DNA from: Mycobacterium lepromatosis
Lineage (GTDB): Bacteria > Actinomycetota > Actinomycetes > Mycobacteriales > Mycobacteriaceae
Assembly: GCF_000975265.2 (NCBI RefSeq)
Contig: NZ_CP083405.1
Span: 2,542,001 to 2,606,000, forward strand
Direction of reading: 5' to 3'
DNA length: 64,000 nt
Part shown: positions 62,455 through 64,000 of the stretch, piece after piece
Position numbering within the stretch: the stretch's first letter is position 1
Layout: every line of letters starts with the position of its first letter
Notes under the pieces: model-generated
What the model saw: only the letters and a program-made list of their open reading frames with translations
Told to the model about the DNA's origin: nothing
Databases searched by the model: none
Position numbers and translations under genes: made by a program

Positions 62455-64000
62455 TGCGTTCCTCTTAGCCTTTCCGAAAGTTGATCCAACAACTCGGATT
62501 CAGTGAATTCGTCATATGCTTCGCCCGTTGTCAGCCCAGACGGTGCTTCTGGTTCCAGGAGTTCAGGCAGGATGGTGGCCAGATAATCGGTAAGACTGTA
62601 CACGGTCGGGTAGTCAAAAACGACAGAAGCCGGCAGGAACTCGCCAAGGCTGTCCGACAAAGCTCGCTGCAGGGTCACGCTCATCAGCGAATCCATGCCG
62701 AGTTGGAAGAAGCCAGCCGACGGGTCGAGTGCTTCAGCGGGAAGCATCCCCATCGCCTTGGCGGCTAGGGCACTGACGTGGTCGAACAACATGTCGTGTC
62801 GACGTTCCGCCTGGCAGGTCCTTAGGGCTTTGCGGAATTCACTTTCCTGAATTGGTACCTCGCCCGGCGCGGGCAACAGGTCATCGACCATGCGTAACAC
62901 CCCGCGTGTCCGGTATGCAGCGGCCAATATCGGCCAATTAGCCGCCGCCACAACCGAATACACTGGCGCTTCCGGATTCATCACCAACGGCAACGCCCCG
63001 ATAGCTACGTCGTCAGTCATGGGTTGCAGGCCGGATTCAGCGCTTACCTGGGTCGCGTCTTGCTGCACGTCGGCCAGCGATTTCCACAAGCCCCAGGCCA
63101 CGACAGTGGCCGGCAATCCGACCAGCCGCCGGGCGTAGCCCAGAATGTCCAGGAAGGTACTGGTCGCGGTGTAGTGCGCCAGCCATCGCGAGCCTATGAG
63201 ACCTGAGATCGAAGAGAACAAAACAAAGTATTTTACAGGCTGTTTCAGCGACAAACGATGCAACAACGATGCGACGTCAAGTTTGGGTCGGAACATCGCG
63301 GCCACATCGTCATCGGTCATGTCGCTCAACAAGACCGGCTGGCCAGCAAAGGCCGCTAAGTAGATTCCCTCTAACGGAGGCAGATCCACTCCAAATCGAT
63401 CGAACAACGCGGTCATCGCGGCGGGGTCGGTTGCATCCGCAGCAACCGAGATGAGGTTCGTCCCGGTTGCGGCGAGGCTCTTGTCCAATTCCACCAGCCG
63501 GGTGCTGGAACTGCGGGACACGGCGACGATCGTCGTGGCCCCCATCGCGGCGAGCTGACGGATCAGGTGCGGTCCGATATTTCCGGTGGCCCCGATGACG
63601 AGCTGGGTGGTAGCTTGCCCCGAACTCAGCTTCACCGGCGACACCGCGGATACAGTTCGCCTCTGCAGCCGTGGTGCGCGGCGTAGACACGCTCGGTAAA
63701 CAACCTGGTCTTCTCGGTCTTTTTCGTCCTGGCCGGCGACTTCGTCCAATATGCACCGGGCAGCCAACTCGGGAGGCATCGACGCATCGAGATCGATGAT
63801 ATTACCCCAAATTTCGGGATGTTCCAGCGCCAATGTTCGGCCAAAGCCCCACAACACCGCGTGGGCGGGGTTGGCACGCTCACCTACTGCAACGGGTTGA
63901 GCATTACGAGTCACGACGACAAGTCTTGGTTTCGAAGTACCCATAACCATCGCGGCCGCCAACCGTCGCACCGCATGAAACAGCCGGTACCCGGACTCCG
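62451..64000 (-). CDS. ppsB: Phthiocerol synthesis polyketide synthase PpsB, C-terminal part (runs off the window)
   Basis: Only the 3' about 515 codons are present; the gene continues beyond the right edge. Visible are the end of the structural KR subdomain, the ketoreductase core (LVIGATGNIGPHLIRQLAA, then YFVLFSSISGLIGS with the catalytic serine region), and an ACP with DSL serine codon at 62688-62690 (QLGMDSLMSV). PpsB adds a malonyl-derived unit and reduces it only to a hydroxyl, giving one of the two phthiocerol alcohols, so the lack of a dehydratase immediately before the KR fits. It overlaps ppsC as ATGA. Confidence 0.95.
   Translation of the reverse strand, partial: ESGYRLFHAVRRLAAAMVMGTSKPRLVVVTRNAQPVAVGERANPAHAVLWGFGRTLALEHPEIWGNIIDLDASMPPELAARCILDEVAGQDEKDREDQVVYRACLRRAPRLQRRTVSAVSPVKLSSGQATTQLVIGATGNIGPHLIRQLAAMGATTIVAVSRSSSTRLVELDKSLAATGTNLISVAADATDPAAMTALFDRFGVDLPPLEGIYLAAFAGQPVLLSDMTDDDVAAMFRPKLDVASLLHRLSLKQPVKYFVLFSSISGLIGSRWLAHYTATSTFLDILGYARRLVGLPATVVAWGLWKSLADVQQDATQVSAESGLQPMTDDVAIGALPLVMNPEAPVYSVVAAANWPILAAAYRTRGVLRMVDDLLPAPGEVPIQESEFRKALRTCQAERRHDMLFDHVSALAAKAMGMLPAEALDPSAGFFQLGMDSLMSVTLQRALSDSLGEFLPASVVFDYPTVYSLTDYLATILPELLEPEAPSGLTTGEAYDEFTESELLDQLSERLRGTQ

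Noticed and set aside
49000..64000. KS/AT sequence repeated between ppsE, ppsD and ppsC as a DNA repeat or duplication artefact
   Set aside because: The similarity follows PKS domain boundaries and is normal paralogy between modules.

Overview
The window is almost certainly a piece of a Mycobacterium leprae chromosome. Four things point there. The gene content and order are mycobacterial (ask-asd, leuA, murT-gatD, recR-ybaB, dnaX, ffs, tRNA-Ser, the drr/pps phthiocerol locus). Intact genes lie among long decayed stretches in which known protein families can still be read through frameshifts and stops. The phenolic glycolipid genes present are those of the leprosy bacillus. Base composition is only moderately GC-rich for a mycobacterium. 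All identifications come from reading the sequence and from remembered families; no search was run.

Positions 1-21,500 are mostly intact housekeeping DNA, colinear with the Rv3707c-Rv3723 segment of M. tuberculosis as I remember it. It holds the aspartate-pathway operon ask-asd plus a secreted DUF4185 protein (minus strand); leuA behind an apparent leucine attenuator; a dead dnaQ; the peptidoglycan amidation pair murT-gatD; a dead DUF559-type gene; ybaB-recR; the Ami1 amidase; an SRPBCC protein; an FAD enzyme and a methyltransferase that probably make tuberculostearic acid; dnaX; aspC; the SRP RNA; tRNA-Ser(GGA); and lucA.

Positions 21,500-38,000 are a pseudogene field. Recognisable corpses are an enoyl-CoA hydratase, a dihydrodipicolinate-reductase-like protein, a beta-lactamase/esterase-fold hydrolase, a cutinase, a very long transporter/cNMP-binding/patatin fusion, a LigD-type primase-polymerase, an asparaginase, an MHS-family transporter and a Crp/FNR regulator. 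One long reading frame survives: a zinc ribbon-cyclase-ATPase protein, itself cut short, with its lost C-terminal part still legible downstream.

Positions 38,000-64,000 are dense and functional. Two O-methyltransferases and a glycosyltransferase (the ML2346c/ML2347/ML2348 set implicated in PGL-1 sugar assembly) lie next to papA5, drrC, drrB, drrA, ppsE, ppsD, ppsC and the 3' part of ppsB. The last eight form one tightly packed minus-strand operon running in from the right edge. The Pps synthases extend an acyl or phenolic starter to the phthiocerol or phenolphthiocerol backbone, PapA5 esterifies it with mycocerosates, DrrABC exports it, and the adjacent sugar genes decorate the phenolic form. 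This arrangement joins genes that are far apart in M. tuberculosis.

The main observations for follow-up are the leaderless leucine-rich leader with mutually exclusive hairpins before leuA, a shared TTAGGGCGA/CCTAAACTGCAC element before murT and ami1, a perfect 47-nt hairpin inside a pseudogene, and the AT-rich methyltransferase in the PGL-1 cluster.
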